From: Limisphaerales bacterium
Lineage (GTDB): Bacteria; Verrucomicrobiota; Verrucomicrobiia; Limisphaerales; AAA164-E04
Direction of reading: 5' to 3'
Assembly (NCBI GenBank): GCA_024761205.1
Contig: JAMASS010000004.1
Coordinates: 1-64,000, forward strand
Length of the DNA stretch: 64,000 nucleotides
The notes beneath the pieces are model-generated. The model did not search any database and was not told the DNA's origin. It was given only the letters and a program-made list of their open reading frames with translations. Each line of letters begins with the position of its first letter. Within the stretch, counting starts at the first letter, position 1. A program made the position numbers and the translations under genes. Of this stretch, positions 63,906 through 64,000 are shown in pieces.

Positions 63906-64000
63906 ATGCTGTATTACCTGCACCAATATGTTCTTGAGAGCGTGGCGGGATCCTCTTGGGAAGGGCCCTTGTCTGGGCTCCGGGTCTTTCGGTATATCAC
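63906..64000 (+). CDS. mraY: Phospho-N-acetylmuramoyl-pentapeptide-transferase, 5' end only
   Basis: The visible 31 codons read MLYYLHQYVLESVAGSSWEG and then PLSGLRVFRYIT, the MraY N-terminus (MLYYL...LRVFRYITFR). The gene runs off the window. MraY makes lipid I in the inner membrane. It starts 12 bases after the murF stop. Confidence 0.85.
   Translation, partial: MLYYLHQYVLESVAGSSWEGPLSGLRVFRYI

Noticed and set aside
1-64000. CRISPR arrays, rRNA or tRNA genes
   Set aside because: No regularly spaced repeats and no rRNA- or tRNA-like stretches were noticed by eye; a dedicated tRNA/ncRNA scan would be needed to exclude a single tRNA.

Overview
The window looks like a chromosomal segment of a Verrucomicrobiota bacterium, or a close PVC relative. 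The evidence is a division and cell-wall cluster in the order mraZ, orf, rsmH, ftsL, ftsI, murE, murF, mraY; a very long GreA-type elongation factor (the long form is otherwise familiar from chlamydiae); tandem DUF1080 domains; sulfatases; remnants of PEP-CTERM, prepilin and VCBS/ASPIC proteins; and a DksA-like protein beside rpmG and rpsR. The taxonomic call is inference. I saw no rRNA, tRNA or CRISPR array.

The window has two different halves. From base 1 to about 37 kb, intact genes (dksA-like, rpmG, rpsR, a sulfatase, a flippase, a CDP-alcohol phosphatidyltransferase, greA, the rbsB/rbsA-like pair, one glycosyltransferase, fabI) stand among many pseudogenes. These are Smr, sulfatase and prepilin remnants, an ECF sigma factor, a LuxR-type response regulator, a complete but inactivated type II restriction-modification locus, a PEP-CTERM protein, a trypsin, rsmB, an rbsC-like permease, btaA, btaB, a PHP-glycosyltransferase fusion, a CHAD protein, an N6-adenine methylase and a VCBS protein. 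Premature stops, frameshifts and at least one lost catalytic residue point to a genome undergoing reduction, perhaps after a shift to a host-associated or otherwise stable life. From about 39.8 kb to the end almost everything is intact and tightly packed.

The boundary between the halves is a foreign-looking, AT-rich island at 37.7-39.4 kb. It holds a small leader ORF, a beta-class DNA methyltransferase and a PmeII/TdeIII-like restriction endonuclease, joined by ATGA overlaps. It lies between a truncated IS1595-family transposase and the C-terminal stump of a heptose-epimerase-like gene. Two other methyltransferase loci, at 9-11 kb and 34 kb, are dead.

The most interesting biology is at 25.7-30.5 kb: betaine-lipid genes btaA and btaB, a PHP-phosphoesterase/glycosyltransferase fusion, a separate intact GT4 glycosyltransferase and a CHAD (polyphosphate-binding type) gene, all on one strand. 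I read this as a phosphorus-free membrane-lipid replacement locus that is being lost; only the last glycosyltransferase still looks functional. A second regulatory finding is a promoter upstream of mraZ whose -10 box overlaps 10-bp-periodic AAAGTGT repeats, a plausible MraZ auto-operator.

The intact right half carries an AsmA-like envelope protein, an M20 peptidase, a compact operon queE-aminotransferase-rsmA-nudix-ROK kinase-rhomboid-C39 peptidase, a DUF1080 protein followed by a PduO-type adenosyltransferase, a ribD-C reductase next to queA, and the division/cell-wall cluster running off the right edge in mraY.
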